DNA of 64,000 nt from Mesorhizobium ciceri biovar biserrulae WSM1271. GTDB lineage: Bacteria; Pseudomonadota; Alphaproteobacteria; Rhizobiales; Rhizobiaceae. The notes under the pieces are model-generated. The model had not been told where the DNA came from. It made no database searches and saw nothing but the letters and a program-made list of their open reading frames with translations. The translations under genes were made by a program, and so were the position numbers. Each line of letters begins with the position of its first letter. The first letter of the stretch is position 1. Positions 51,530-61,092 of the stretch are shown here, one piece after another. The stretch covers positions 2,937,501-3,001,500 of the forward strand of contig NC_014923.1 of assembly GCF_000185905.1 (NCBI RefSeq). Reading direction: 5' to 3'.

Positions 51530-52771
51530 TCACACCGCGTCGAACACCACCGTCTGCTCCAGCCCGCCGCCCCGGCGGTTTTCCAGTGTTACCGTGCCTC
51601 CGTAGCGCTCGATGATTTCCTTGGCGATGGCGAGGCCAAGACCAGCTCCGGGGATCGATTGCAGGCGGCCGGGGTCGACGCGGAAAAAGGGCTCGAACGC
51701 CTTGTTCAGGAGTTCCGGGGGGATGCCCGGCCCATGGTCCGATATGGTCAGCACGGCGCGATTGTCGGCCGCGGCCAGGTCGATGCGGCACGCCTTGCCA
51801 TGGGTGGCGGCGTTGACGATCAGGTTGCGCAAGGCGCGGCGCAGGCCGAGCGCGCCGGCGCGCACGCAAACCTTGTCCAGGTGCCCGATCGAGACGGCAT
51901 GGCCGAGCGACACCATCTCGGCTTCGATATCGCGCACCGTCTTTGCCAGGTCCACCGCTTCGACGGCGTCCTGGTTGACCTCTTCGCGCACCAGGCGGAT
52001 GGCGCTGTCGGCGATGCGATCGAGTTCGTCGAGGTCGTGAAGCCATTTGTCGCGTTCGTCGTCCAGGAATTCGGCGCGCAGCCGCATGCGCGTCATCGGC
52101 GTGCGCAGATCATGGCCGGCGGCCGCGACCAGCCGCATGCGGCTTTCCATGGCGGTCCGCAGCCGCGACGAGAGCTGGTTCAGCGCATGCGCGGTGGCCT
52201 TGACCTCGGCCGAACCCACTTCCGGCACCGCCGCCAGTACGCCGTCCGATCCGATCTTGGAGACGGCGGCCTCCAGCATTTCGAGCGGTCGGATCAGCAC
52301 CGAGGTGAAATAGACCGATACCGCCGTGGCGCCGGCGACGATCAGCGAGATCCAGCCGGCCAGAACCAGCCATTCTCGCCGCGGCGGCTTGAGGTGCGGC
52401 ACCTCAATGATCGCCCATCGGCTGTCGGGCAGGTGCATCGATGCGATCTGGCCGGGTTCGTCCGGCTTCTCGTTGACGACCGCGGGAAAGTCGAGGCCAC
52501 GCCGGTGCAGGATGTCGTTGAGCATCGCCGTTTCCGCACGAGCCACCTTGCCGCCCGCTGGATGGTCGGCGAATTGAACCCGCAGGACGTCGGGGATCGG
52601 CCCCGGCAAGAGCCGCACCACCAGTTCCATCTGTTGGGCAATCCAGGGCACGGTCAGTTCCGGCGGCGGCCCGCCGCCGCGCACGCTGATGACGGCGGCC
52701 GTCGCCAGGCCGACGACGCCGACGATCGAGGCGACCAACAGCAGGATGAGACGGCGGCGCAGCGAATTCAC
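51530..52771 (-). CDS. Sensor histidine kinase, EnvZ-like
   Basis: A 413-residue two-helix sensor: helix 1 (about 8-28), periplasmic part (30-130), helix 2 (about 133-160), HAMP linker (160-205). The phosphorylation motif AAGHDLRTPMTRMRL carries His220, and the ATPase domain ends with DHGPGIPPELL, GAGLGLAIAKEII. Its start overlaps the response-regulator stop (ATGA). It likely senses envelope stress, given the Spy-like and RND-pump genes next door. Confidence 0.92.
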   Translation of the reverse strand: MNSLRRRLILLLVASIVGVVGLATAAVISVRGGGPPPELTVPWIAQQMELVVRLLPGPIPDVLRVQFADHPAGGKVARAETAMLNDILHRRGLDFPAVVNEKPDEPGQIASMHLPDSRWAIIEVPHLKPPRREWLVLAGWISLIVAGATAVSVYFTSVLIRPLEMLEAAVSKIGSDGVLAAVPEVGSAEVKATAHALNQLSSRLRTAMESRMRLVAAAGHDLRTPMTRMRLRAEFLDDERDKWLHDLDELDRIADSAIRLVREEVNQDAVEAVDLAKTVRDIEAEMVSLGHAVSIGHLDKVCVRAGALGLRRALRNLIVNAATHGKACRIDLAAADNRAVLTISDHGPGIPPELLNKAFEPFFRVDPGRLQSIPGAGLGLAIAKEIIERYGGTVTLENRRGGGLEQTVVFDAV

Positions 52772-53496
52772 GCGTGGCTCTCCACGGTCTCGACACGCGC
52801 CGTGAGCTGGTAGCCGCCATTGCGCACGGTCTTGAACAGCGGCCCGTCGCCGGTGTCGGAAAATTTCCGGCGCAGCCGGCTCACCAGCACATCGACCGAG
52901 CGTTCGAGCGGATCGCGTTCGCGGCCCTGCGTCAGGTCGAGAAGCTGGTCGCGCGACAAAAGCCGGCCGGGACGGTCGAGAAACACCTGCAAAAGATCGA
53001 ACTCGGCGCCGGTGAGGTCGACGGCCACGCCTCGCGCATCCGTCACCTTGCGGGTCTCCGGTTCCAGCCTATAGCTGGCAAAGCGGTAGATGCGCGCGCG
53101 CGGCGGCGCGGGCGCCTCCTCGGGCGTCGAGCGCCTGAGCACGGCGCGGATGCGGGCAATGAGCTCACGCGGGTTGAACGGCTTGCCGAGATAGTCGTCG
53201 GCGCCGAGTTCCAGGCCGATGATGCGGTCGACATCTTCCTTCAGCGCGGTCAGCAGGATGATCGGGGTGTGCGGCTTGCGGTCGCGCAAACCGCGGCAGA
53301 TATCGAGCCCCGAGCCGTCCGGCAGCATCACGTCGAGCACGATCAGGTCGAATTGGCCGGAGCCAAGCCGTTGCTCGCATTCGCGCCGGTCCGCCGCCGC
53401 CGTGACGCGAAAGCCCTGGCTGTCGAGGTAACGCTGGAGAAGCGTCCTGATCTCGCGGTCGTCGTCGACGACGAGGATATGGGGTTGTGACTGCAT
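52768..53496 (-). CDS. OmpR-family response regulator
   Basis: A 242-residue regulator. Receiver domain with acidic pair DDD (10-13), phospho-acceptor Asp55 in LIVLDVMLP, and Lys105 in GKPFNP. The C-terminal winged helix (about 140-235) has ERSVDVLVSRLRRKF and VRNGGYQL. It pairs with the kinase encoded immediately downstream. It is divergent from the Spy-like gene whose upstream region carries repeated GGAAAC sites. Confidence 0.93.
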   Translation of the reverse strand: MQSQPHILVVDDDREIRTLLQRYLDSQGFRVTAAADRRECEQRLGSGQFDLIVLDVMLPDGSGLDICRGLRDRKPHTPIILLTALKEDVDRIIGLELGADDYLGKPFNPRELIARIRAVLRRSTPEEAPAPPRARIYRFASYRLEPETRKVTDARGVAVDLTGAEFDLLQVFLDRPGRLLSRDQLLDLTQGRERDPLERSVDVLVSRLRRKFSDTGDGPLFKTVRNGGYQLTARVETVESHA

Positions 53497-53596
53497 GACC
53501 GTGCCGTTGCCGATGAATATTGGGACCCGTGATGCAGGGGCTTGCCGCGATTATAGGAGAGCCGCGCCCGAGCGGCATGGAAAATTGCAACCGAAC

Positions 53597-53650
53597 GTTT
53601 CCGGCGGGGCATGGGAAACATTCGGAAACAAATTGCCCTTTTGCGGAAAC
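53597..53650 (+). promoter_or_regulatory. GGAAAC direct-repeat cluster, likely response-regulator binding site
   Basis: GGAAAC occurs at 53614-53619, 53624-53629 and 53645-53650, i.e. 10 and 21 bp apart on one helix face, with the inverse GTTTCC at 53597-53602. OmpR-type regulators bind such phased direct repeats. The cluster lies in the 238-nt gap between the regulator gene and the Spy-like gene. Confidence 0.5.
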
Positions 53651-53734
53651 CTTCGGCAACACGCCGACGCGAAGCGGACAAAGACGCTTCCTATCCTCTG
53701 AACCGTCCGAAGCATGAGAGAAAGGAACATCTTT

Positions 53735-54415
53735 ATGCCAAGCAGACTTCTTGCGCTCGGCCTGTTTTCCGTCGCCGCAATTCACCCCGCGCTGGCGGCG
53801 CAGCCCGACCCCGGCGCCGGACCCGGTGAGCCGCCCCCTGTCATGGCCATGCAGGATGGGGCAGGCCACGGCCGGAATGGACCCGGCCCGCATGGACCGA
53901 TGCGACCTGGTTCGCAGGGTTTCGGCCCGCAAGGCTTTGGCCCCCGCCGCATGGGTCCGCCGCCGGAATTCATGCTGGCCGCCCGGCTCGCCGCGCTGGA
54001 GACCCGCGTCGGCATCCGCACCGAACAACTCGACGCCTGGCGCGACTACACCAGCGCGCTGCAGGCGGTGCTTTCGCAGCCTCGGCCTGACCGCGGGCGG
54101 CCCGTTGGTGCTGAAGCGAAGGACCCCGACGCAGCAGGCCCGGGCGGCAAGCCCGATCCCTTCGCATTCCAGGAAAAGCTGGCCGACGACGTTACCGCCC
54201 GCGCGGTTTCGGCCGGCAGACTGAAGGAGGCGATCGCTGAACTGCGCGCCAAGCTGACGCCCGAACAACTCGAACTCCTCGCTTCGGCGGAACGTGCCCA
54301 TGGATCACCCCCCGGTCCCTGGGGCGGTCCGCCGAACGATGCAGCCGGCCCCAGAGGCCTGCCCAACGATGGCAGGCAGCTCCCGCCCCAGCCCGGGAAC
54401 GACGAGCAACTCTGA
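53735..54415 (+). CDS. Periplasmic Spy/CpxP-like protein
   Basis: A 226-residue exported protein: signal peptide (1-21, ending ALA), a Gly/Pro/His-rich low-complexity segment (about 25-75), a helical region with FMLAARLAALETRVGIRTEQLDAWRDYTSAL and LKEAIAELRAKLTPEQLELL. The LTPEQ motif is that of the LTXXQ/Spy-CpxP family of stress chaperones. The C-terminus is again Gly/Pro-rich. AAGGA fits ATG 53735. It is divergent from the two-component genes. Confidence 0.75.
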   Translation: MPSRLLALGLFSVAAIHPALAAQPDPGAGPGEPPPVMAMQDGAGHGRNGPGPHGPMRPGSQGFGPQGFGPRRMGPPPEFMLAARLAALETRVGIRTEQLDAWRDYTSALQAVLSQPRPDRGRPVGAEAKDPDAAGPGGKPDPFAFQEKLADDVTARAVSAGRLKEAIAELRAKLTPEQLELLASAERAHGSPPGPWGGPPNDAAGPRGLPNDGRQLPPQPGNDEQL

Positions 54416-54575
54416 CCGACTGCACCGGCCGGCCCGGTACCCAACCCGTTCTCGGGTCGGCCGGTTCTCCGGGGATGGCGGGCGTATCTCCGCCATCCTC
54501 GTTTCGATCACGCCCAGTTCGAATCGCGCCAATTCGAACCATGCCCAATTCGAACCCTGCAATGGAAGCACGACA

Positions 54576-54782
54576 ATGTGGGAAGCCATGATCATGCTGC
54601 GGCTGCTCGCGTCCGCCAGCCCGAGGCTCTCGTTCGGTCCTGTCGGGCGAGGCATGCCGCTGGCCCCGCCGGCCGACACGCTGAAGGGCGCGATCCGCCT
54701 GAGTTTCGCCGGCTGGCGGTTGTCGCTCCCGCTGTCGCAGCCGCTCGACAACCATGGGCATGATGACCGCAAGATCGCGTGA
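54576..54782 (+). CDS. Small ORF 1 upstream of the RND pump genes
   Basis: 68 residues (MWEAMIMLRLLASASP...). Third codon positions are strongly GC-rich, as in real genes of this genome, and GGAAG precedes ATG. The stop overlaps the GTG start of ORF 2 as GTGA (54779-54782). No family is recognised; it may be spurious. Confidence 0.4.
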   Translation: MWEAMIMLRLLASASPRLSFGPVGRGMPLAPPADTLKGAIRLSFAGWRLSLPLSQPLDNHGHDDRKIA

Positions 54783-54898
54783 ATTCCGGCAAGGCGCTTG
54801 GCATGTCCTCGCTGATCGGCATAATGATGTTGGTGGGCATCGCGGCCGGCTACTCGACCTTCGAGCAGCTCCGGCCGCCGAGAAGGAGCGCGACATGA
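54779..54898 (+). CDS. Small ORF 2, one-helix membrane peptide
   Basis: 39 residues from GTG 54779; the middle (GMSSLIGIMMLVGIAAGY) is a single transmembrane helix, and the C-terminus is basic (RPPRRSAT). It overlaps ORF 1 by GTGA and ORF 3 by ATGA (54895-54898). Too short to assign; a pump-associated small protein is possible. Confidence 0.4.
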   Translation: MNSGKALGMSSLIGIMMLVGIAAGYSTFEQLRPPRRSAT

Positions 54899-55044
54899 GC
54901 CGCTTCGAAGCATTGCTCGTCGCCGCCCGCAGACCGGCGCGGCCCACCATCAAGATATCGGCCGGCATGCCTCGACCAAGCGGTCGATTGCCCGCGCCCG
55001 CAACTCCAGCGAAAGATCATTCAGTCCATGTCTATCCAGCCTAG
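54895..55044 (+). CDS. Small ORF 3, basic peptide
   Basis: 49 residues (MSRFEALLVAARRPARPTIK...), basic and proline-rich, without membrane segments. It overlaps ORF 2 by ATGA and the pump adaptor gene by 17 nt in another frame. Its codon use deteriorates towards the end, so confidence is low. Confidence 0.3.
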   Translation: MSRFEALLVAARRPARPTIKISAGMPRPSGRLPAPATPAKDHSVHVYPA

Positions 55045-56299
55045 CCCGTCTTTGCAGCCGGCACGCCGTCTGGCGCCCTGGGCCGCGATGTTCGCATCCG
55101 CCTTTCTGCTGGCGGCCTGCTCGCAGGAGAGCAGCGCCCCCGCCGGCATGGGCGCGCCCGGCAAACCGGAAGTCGGCGTCGTCACCCTGCATCCGCAATC
55201 GGTGGCGATCACCGCCGAACTGTCGGGACGCACGGCGGCCTCGCTGGTTGCCGAAGTGCGCCCGCAGGTGAACGGCATCATCCAGCAGCGCCTGTTCAAG
55301 GAGGGCAGCGAGGTGGCGGCTGGACAGCCGCTCTACCTCATCGATCCGGCGAGCTACAAGGCGTCCTATGACAGCGCGGTCGCCGCACAGCAGAAGGCGG
55401 AAGCGGCGGTGCCTACGGCGCAGGCCAAGTTCGACCGTTATGCCGGCCTGTTGAAGCAGAACGTTGTTTCCAAACAGGATTATGACGATGCCGCCGCCAC
55501 GCTGGCGCAGGCGCAAGCCGATGTCGCATCGGCCAAGGCCAGTGCCGAGACCGCGCGCATCAGCCTCGACCGGACCTCCATCACGGCACCGATCGCCGGG
55601 CGCATCGACAAGTCCACGCTGACGCCGGGCGCGCTGGTGACCGCGAACCAGGACACGGTGCTGACCACCATCCGTGCCCTCGATCCGATCAATGTCGACG
55701 TCACGCAGTCGAGCACCAACCTGCTCAATCTGCGGCAGGCGATCTCGGAAGGGCGGCTGAAGTTCAGCGGGCCCAATGTCAGCGTGAAGCTGAAGCTCGA
55801 GAACGGCACCATCTACACGCAGACCGGCAAGCTGGAATTCGCCGGCGCCAATGTCGACCAGACCACCGGCACCTTTGCGCTCAGGGCCGAGTTCCCCAAT
55901 CCGGACCGCCTGCTTCTGCCCGGCATGTATGTGCGGGCACTGGTCGAGGAGGGCGTTGCCCAGAACAGTTTCCTGGTGCCGCAGCGTGCCGTCAGCCGCA
56001 ACACCAAGGGCGAGGCCACGGCGATGGTCATCAACGCGCAGGGCAAGGTCGAGACGCGCGTGCTCGCCGTGCGCAACAGCGTCGGCAACAACTGGCTGGT
56101 GGATTCGGGTGTCGGCGACGGCGACCGCGTCATCGTCGAGGGCATGCAACTGGTGCGCCCCGGCGGCGATGCGACGGGTGTCGAAGTGACGATCGACGAG
56201 ACGACCGGCGAGGTCAAGGACCGCGGGCAGAGCACTTCCGCCGCACCGGCCGCGTCCAATGCGGCGAAACCGGCGCCTGCCGCCGCCACCGGGAACTGA
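55028..56299 (+). CDS. RND efflux periplasmic adaptor subunit (AcrA/MexA type)
   Basis: A 423-residue lipoprotein adaptor. The lipobox LLAAC places lipid-Cys at residue 31. The lipoyl-type halves (VEVRPQVNGIIQQRLFKEGSEV and TSITAPIAGRIDKST) flank an alpha-helical hairpin, then beta-barrel (PGMYVRALVEEG) and membrane-proximal domains. It links the inner-membrane pump to the outer-membrane channel. First gene of the adaptor-pump-channel operon; the Shine-Dalgarno is weak. Confidence 0.92.
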   Translation: MSIQPSPSLQPARRLAPWAAMFASAFLLAACSQESSAPAGMGAPGKPEVGVVTLHPQSVAITAELSGRTAASLVAEVRPQVNGIIQQRLFKEGSEVAAGQPLYLIDPASYKASYDSAVAAQQKAEAAVPTAQAKFDRYAGLLKQNVVSKQDYDDAAATLAQAQADVASAKASAETARISLDRTSITAPIAGRIDKSTLTPGALVTANQDTVLTTIRALDPINVDVTQSSTNLLNLRQAISEGRLKFSGPNVSVKLKLENGTIYTQTGKLEFAGANVDQTTGTFALRAEFPNPDRLLLPGMYVRALVEEGVAQNSFLVPQRAVSRNTKGEATAMVINAQGKVETRVLAVRNSVGNNWLVDSGVGDGDRVIVEGMQLVRPGGDATGVEVTIDETTGEVKDRGQSTSAAPAASNAAKPAPAAATGN

Positions 56300-56302
56300 G
56301 CG

Positions 56303-59300
56303 ATGTCCGTATTCTTCATCAACCGGCCGATCTTCGCCTGGGTGATCGCCATCGTGATCATGCTGGGCGGCCTCCTGGCGCTCACCTCGCTGCCGATCTC
56401 GCAATATCCGCAGATTGCGCCGACGACAGTCAACATCAGCGCCACCTATCCGGGCGCCGACGCGCAGACGGTCGAGAACTCGGTGACCAAGGTCATCGAG
56501 CAAGGCATGACCGGTATCGACAATCTCGACTACATGACGGCGACGTCGACCTCGACCGGTTCGGCCTCGATCACGCTGACCTTCACCACAGCGGCCGATC
56601 CCGACACCGCCCAGGTGCAGACGCAAAACAAGCTGCAGCTGGTGCAGTCGCAGCTGCCGCAGGTGGTGCAGAGCAACGGCATCACCGTCTCCAAATCCTC
56701 GACCGGCTTCCTGATGGTCATCGGCTTCGTCTCGACCGATGGCAAGATGAACTCGACCGATCTCGCCGACTATGTCGACGCCACCGTCAACGACACGCTG
56801 AAGCGCGTCGAGGGTGTCGGCTCGACGCAGCTGTTCGGCTCCGGCTATGCCATGCGCATCTGGCTCGATCCGGACCAGCTCGCCAAATATGCCCTGATGC
56901 CGAGCGATGTGGCGACCGCCATCGAGGCACAGAACACGCAGGTTTCGGCCGGCCAGCTCGGCGGCCTGCCGGCGCGCAAGGGTCAGCAGCTCAATGCCAC
57001 GGTGACGGCCAAGAGCCGGCTGCAGACCGCCGAACAGTTCCGCAACATCATCCTGAAGAGCCAGACCGACGGCTCGCTGGTACGCCTCAACGATGTCGCC
57101 ACCGTCGAGCTCGGCGCCGAAAGCTATACGACGCAGGCCAATTACAACGGCAAGCCGGCGGCCGGCGTCGCCGTCAATTTGGCGACCGGCGCCAACGCCA
57201 TCAACACCGCCGAAGCGGTGCGTTCGACGATCGCCCGGCTGAGCTCGACCTTCCCGCAAGGGGTCGAGGTCGTCTATCCCTACGACACTTCGCCTTTCGT
57301 GCGGCTGTCGATCGAGGAAGTGGTCAAGACGCTGGCCGAAGCGATCGTGCTGGTGTTCCTGGTGATGTTCATCTTCCTGCAGAATTTGCGCGCCACCATC
57401 ATCCCGACGATTGCGGTGCCGGTGGTGCTGCTCGGCACGTTCGGCGTGCTGTCGCTGTTCGGCTATTCCGTCAACACACTGACCATGTTCGCCATGGTGC
57501 TGGCCATCGGCCTCTTGGTCGACGACGCCATCGTCGTCGTCGAGAATGTCGAACGCGTGATGCAGGAGGAGGGCCTGTCGCCGAAGGAGGCGACGCGCAA
57601 GTCGATGCACGAAATCACCGGCGCGCTGATCGGCATCGCCACGGTGCTTTCGGCCGTGTTCGTGCCGATGGCTTTCTTCGGCGGTTCGACCGGCATCATC
57701 TACCGGCAATTCTCGGTGACCATCGTCTCGGCGATGGTGCTGTCCGTGCTGGTCGCCCTTGTGCTGACGCCCGCACTTTGCGCCACCATCCTGCGGCCGC
57801 CCAAGGACCATGCGACGCAGACCGGTCCGTTCGGCTGGTTCAACCGTGTCTTCGACCGCGGCACGCTTGCCTACCGCGACGGCTCGCACGGCATCATCAG
57901 CCGATCCTGGCGCTTCCTCGTCGTGTTCCTGGCCATCGTCGTTGCCGTGGGCTGGATGTTTGCCCGGCTGCCGAGTTCGTTCCTGCCGGAAGAGGACCAG
58001 GGCATCCTGATCACCAGCGTGCAGCTGCCGGTCGGCGCGACGCAGGATCGCACGGAGCGCGTGCTGGCAGAAGTGACCGACCATTATCTCAACCAGGAGA
58101 AGGACGTCGTCGACGGGGTGTTCACCGCCTCCGGCTTCGGCTTCGGCGGCGCAGGGCAGAATGTCGGCATCGCTTTCGTGCGGCTGAAGGATTTCGACCT
58201 GCGCAAATCGCCGGCTTCCGCCGCGCAGGCCATCGCCGGCCGGGCGATGGGCGCGTTTTCGAAGATCAGGGACGCGCAGGTCTTCGCGCTCGCGCCTCCC
58301 GCCATCCAGGGCTTCGGCAACACCAACGGCTTCGACTTCTACCTGCAGGACGTCAACGGCGCCGGCCATGACGCGCTGATCCAGACGCGCAACCAGCTTC
58401 TGGCCCTGGCCGGGCAGAGCAAGGTGCTCGCCAACACAAGGCCCAACGGCCAGGAAGACCAGCCGCAATTCTCGGTCGACATCGACCAGGAGAAGGCCAG
58501 CGCGCTGGGCGTCAGCCTGGCCGACATCAACAACACGCTTTCGACCGCCTGGGGCAGCGATTACGTCAACGACTTCATCGATCGCGGGCGGGTGAAACCG
58601 GTCTATCTGCAGTCGGACCCGAACTTCCGCATGCAGCCGGAAGATTTGGACAAATGGCAGGTCCGCAACGCCAGCGGCGCCATGGTGCCGTTCTCGGCCT
58701 TTGCCTCCAGCCACTGGACATTCGGCTCGCCCAGGCTGGAGCGCTACAATGGTTCGGCGGCGGTCGAGATCCAGGGCGCGGCGGCCACGGGGGTCAGCTC
58801 GGGTGCCGCCATGGACGAGATCGACAAGCTCGTCGCGCAACTGCCTGCCGGCTATTCGCACGAGTGGACCGGGCTGTCGCACCAGGAGAAGCTTTCCGGC
58901 AACCAGGCGCTGTCGCTCTATGCGATCTCAGCGCTGGTCGTGTTCCTGTGCCTGGCCGCACTTTATGAGAGCTGGTCGATCCCGTTCGCGGTCATGCTGT
59001 CGGTGCCGATCGGCATCTTCGGCGCGCTGCTGGCGGCCAGCCTGTTCGGCCAGTCCAACGACGTTTATTTCAAGGTCGGCCTTTTGACCACGATCGGTCT
59101 CGCCGCCAAGAACGCCATCCTCATCGTCGAGTTCGCCATCGAGCGGCAAGCCGCCGGGATGGGGCTGGTCGAGGCGACGCTGGAGGCGGCGCGACAACGG
59201 CTGCGGCCGATCCTGATGACGTCGCTGGCCTTCATCCTCGGTGTGCTGCCGCTGGCGATCGCCAGCGGTGCGGGCTCGGGCGCGCAGAACTCGGTCGGCA

Positions 59301-59446
59301 TCGGCGTGATGGGGGGCATGATCGCGGCGACGGTGATCGGCGTCTTCCTGGTGCCGCTATTGTTCGTCACGGTGCGGCGCATCTTCAAGGGCAGGGCGGC
59401 CAAACCAGATACGGGCGAGACGCCGGTGACGGCCACCCAGCAATAA
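56303..59446 (+). CDS. RND multidrug efflux permease (AcrB/HAE1 family)
   Basis: A 1047-residue pump with twelve helices and two large periplasmic loops. N-terminal [18 protein letters not shown], helix-4 proton-relay [19 protein letters not shown] with the Asp pair, and [14 protein letters not shown] with the helix-10 Lys are all present. As a trimer it exports amphiphilic drugs or signal molecules using the proton gradient. It starts 3 nt after the adaptor gene. Confidence 0.95.
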   Translation: MSVFFINRPIFAWVIAIVIMLGGLLALTSLPISQYPQIAPTTVNISATYPGADAQTVENSVTKVIEQGMTGIDNLDYMTATSTSTGSASITLTFTTAADPDTAQVQTQNKLQLVQSQLPQVVQSNGITVSKSSTGFLMVIGFVSTDGKMNSTDLADYVDATVNDTLKRVEGVGSTQLFGSGYAMRIWLDPDQLAKYALMPSDVATAIEAQNTQVSAGQLGGLPARKGQQLNATVTAKSRLQTAEQFRNIILKSQTDGSLVRLNDVATVELGAESYTTQANYNGKPAAGVAVNLATGANAINTAEAVRSTIARLSSTFPQGVEVVYPYDTSPFVRLSIEEVVKTLAEAIVLVFLVMFIFLQNLRATIIPTIAVPVVLLGTFGVLSLFGYSVNTLTMFAMVLAIGLLVDDAIVVVENVERVMQEEGLSPKEATRKSMHEITGALIGIATVLSAVFVPMAFFGGSTGIIYRQFSVTIVSAMVLSVLVALVLTPALCATILRPPKDHATQTGPFGWFNRVFDRGTLAYRDGSHGIISRSWRFLVVFLAIVVAVGWMFARLPSSFLPEEDQGILITSVQLPVGATQDRTERVLAEVTDHYLNQEKDVVDGVFTASGFGFGGAGQNVGIAFVRLKDFDLRKSPASAAQAIAGRAMGAFSKIRDAQVFALAPPAIQGFGNTNGFDFYLQDVNGAGHDALIQTRNQLLALAGQSKVLANTRPNGQEDQPQFSVDIDQEKASALGVSLADINNTLSTAWGSDYVNDFIDRGRVKPVYLQSDPNFRMQPEDLDKWQVRNASGAMVPFSAFASSHWTFGSPRLERYNGSAAVEIQGAAATGVSSGAAMDEIDKLVAQLPAGYSHEWTGLSHQEKLSGNQALSLYAISALVVFLCLAALYESWSIPFAVMLSVPIGIFGALLAASLFGQSNDVYFKVGLLTTIGLAAKNAILIVEFAIERQAAGMGLVEATLEAARQRLRPILMTSLAFILGVLPLAIASGAGSGAQNSVGIGVMGGMIAATVIGVFLVPLLFVTVRRIFKGRAAKPDTGETPVTATQQ

Positions 59447-59458
59447 GGAAAACTTCAC

Positions 59459-60949
59459 ATGACAGGTTTGGAACGTGGCTCGGTGGCCGCGAGGCGGCTT
59501 CTTGCGCCTATGCTCACCGCTGTCCTGCTCGCGGGATGCGTCGTCGGTCCGGATTATCAGACACCGATACTGGCAATGCCGGCGAATTGGAGCGGCCAGA
59601 AGCCGACAAAGCCTGCCCAGCCGGCACGACTGTCAAAATGGTGGCAGCGGCTACGCGATCCCGAGCTGAACACGCTTGTCGAGGAAGCGGTTGCCGGCAA
59701 TCTCGATGTCGCCACCGCCAAGGCAAAAATCCGCGAGGCGCGCGCCAGCTATCGCCAGAGTGCCGGCACATTGCTGCCTTCGGCCGACGGCTCCGGCTCG
59801 GCCTCCCGCAACAAGTCGGCCGAGACCACATCAGGCTCTGACGCCACCTACAGCGAGTACCAGGCCGGCTTCGATGCAAGCTGGGAGCTCGACCTGTTCG
59901 GCGCCAACCGGAGGGGCGTAGAGGCCGCGCGCTACGGGCTGAACGCCTCGCAGGAGGAACTGCGCTCGACGCTTCTCACCCTGGTCGGCGATGTCGCTTC
60001 CTATTATACCCAGGCGCGCGGCTACCAGGCCCGCATCGCGCTCGCCCGTCGTTCGGCCGCGTCGCAAAGACAGACCGCCGAACTTACCCGCACCATGGCG
60101 CAGGCGGGCACGGCGACCGCCGCCGATGTCGCCAAGGCAATGGGTCAGGCAGCGAGCACCGAAGCCGCCGTTCCGACGCTGGAGGCAAGTTATGCGCAGG
60201 CCGTGCATCGTCTCGCGGTGTTGGCCGGCCGGCCGCCTGCCTCGCTCAACGAGCGGCTGAAGCGGGTCGCGCCCATTCCTGCACCGCGCCTGCCGATGCC
60301 CACCGGAATTCCCGCCGACCTCCTGCTGTCGCGGCCCGATTTGCGCATGGCGGAGCGCCAATATGCGCAATATACCGCCAAGATCGGCCAGGCCGAAGCC
60401 GCCCGCTATCCCTCGGTCAGCCTGACGGGAGACATCAGCACGGCGGCGCTGAAGCTTGGCGATCTCGGCAAGAATTCGTCGATCGGCTGGTCGTTCGGGC
60501 CGACGCTCAGTGTGCCGCTGTTCAATGCCGGCCAATTGCAGGCGGCCGTCGAGTTCGCCAAGGCGCAACGCGATCAGTATTTCATCGCTTACCGGTCTTC
60601 GGTGCTGACGGCGCTCGAGGATGTCGAGAACGCGCTGGTGCTGTTGTCGCAGGAGCGCATCCGGATCGGCAAGCTCGCCTCGTCCGCGAAGTCCTATGGC
60701 GAGGCGGCAAGTCTCGAAGGCACGCTCTACAAGGCCGGCGAGACAAGCCTCCTCGACGTGCTCGACGCCCAGCGCTCGCTCTATTCGGCCGAGGACTCGC
60801 TGCTGCAAAGCCGCGTCCTGCTGGCGACCAACTACATCGCCCTCAACAAGGCGCTCGGCGGCGGCTGGGATGGCGCGGTCGACAGCGCCAAGCCGGAGAT
60901 CGTCGACGTCAAGACCGGTCCACGGCTGGCGTCGAAGCCGGCCTCCTGA
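59459..60949 (+). CDS. Outer-membrane efflux lipoprotein (NodT/OprM family)
   Basis: A 496-residue lipoprotein; the lipobox LLAGC puts Cys at residue 26, followed by VVGPDY. Two outer-membrane-efflux repeats are seen, with WWQRLRDPELNTLVEEAV early and IPADLLLSRPDLRMAERQ and TSLLDVLDAQRSLYSAED later. It forms the trimeric outer-membrane duct for the RND pump. It starts 12 nt after the pump gene. Confidence 0.93.
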   Translation: MTGLERGSVAARRLLAPMLTAVLLAGCVVGPDYQTPILAMPANWSGQKPTKPAQPARLSKWWQRLRDPELNTLVEEAVAGNLDVATAKAKIREARASYRQSAGTLLPSADGSGSASRNKSAETTSGSDATYSEYQAGFDASWELDLFGANRRGVEAARYGLNASQEELRSTLLTLVGDVASYYTQARGYQARIALARRSAASQRQTAELTRTMAQAGTATAADVAKAMGQAASTEAAVPTLEASYAQAVHRLAVLAGRPPASLNERLKRVAPIPAPRLPMPTGIPADLLLSRPDLRMAERQYAQYTAKIGQAEAARYPSVSLTGDISTAALKLGDLGKNSSIGWSFGPTLSVPLFNAGQLQAAVEFAKAQRDQYFIAYRSSVLTALEDVENALVLLSQERIRIGKLASSAKSYGEAASLEGTLYKAGETSLLDVLDAQRSLYSAEDSLLQSRVLLATNYIALNKALGGGWDGAVDSAKPEIVDVKTGPRLASKPAS

Positions 60950-61092
60950 GGCACTCTCAGGCAGCGGCGTCAATTCGGCAGGCACGCCGCCATCGCCGAT
61001 GCGGGGCGTGAAAATGCGGACTCCATGTTTGGCGATGGCGGGGTGATCGCATCGCTGTTATTGATGGTGCCCACACAGCACAGGCGCCGCAG

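Noticed and set aside
51357..52046. Minus-strand frame overlapping the end of the histidine kinase gene
   Set aside because: Arg/Pro-rich shadow of the kinase ATPase domain.
54950..58882. A 1310-codon open frame on the minus strand opposite the pump genes
   Set aside because: It is antisense to the clear adaptor and RND permease genes and is rich in His, Arg and Asp without any domain pattern.
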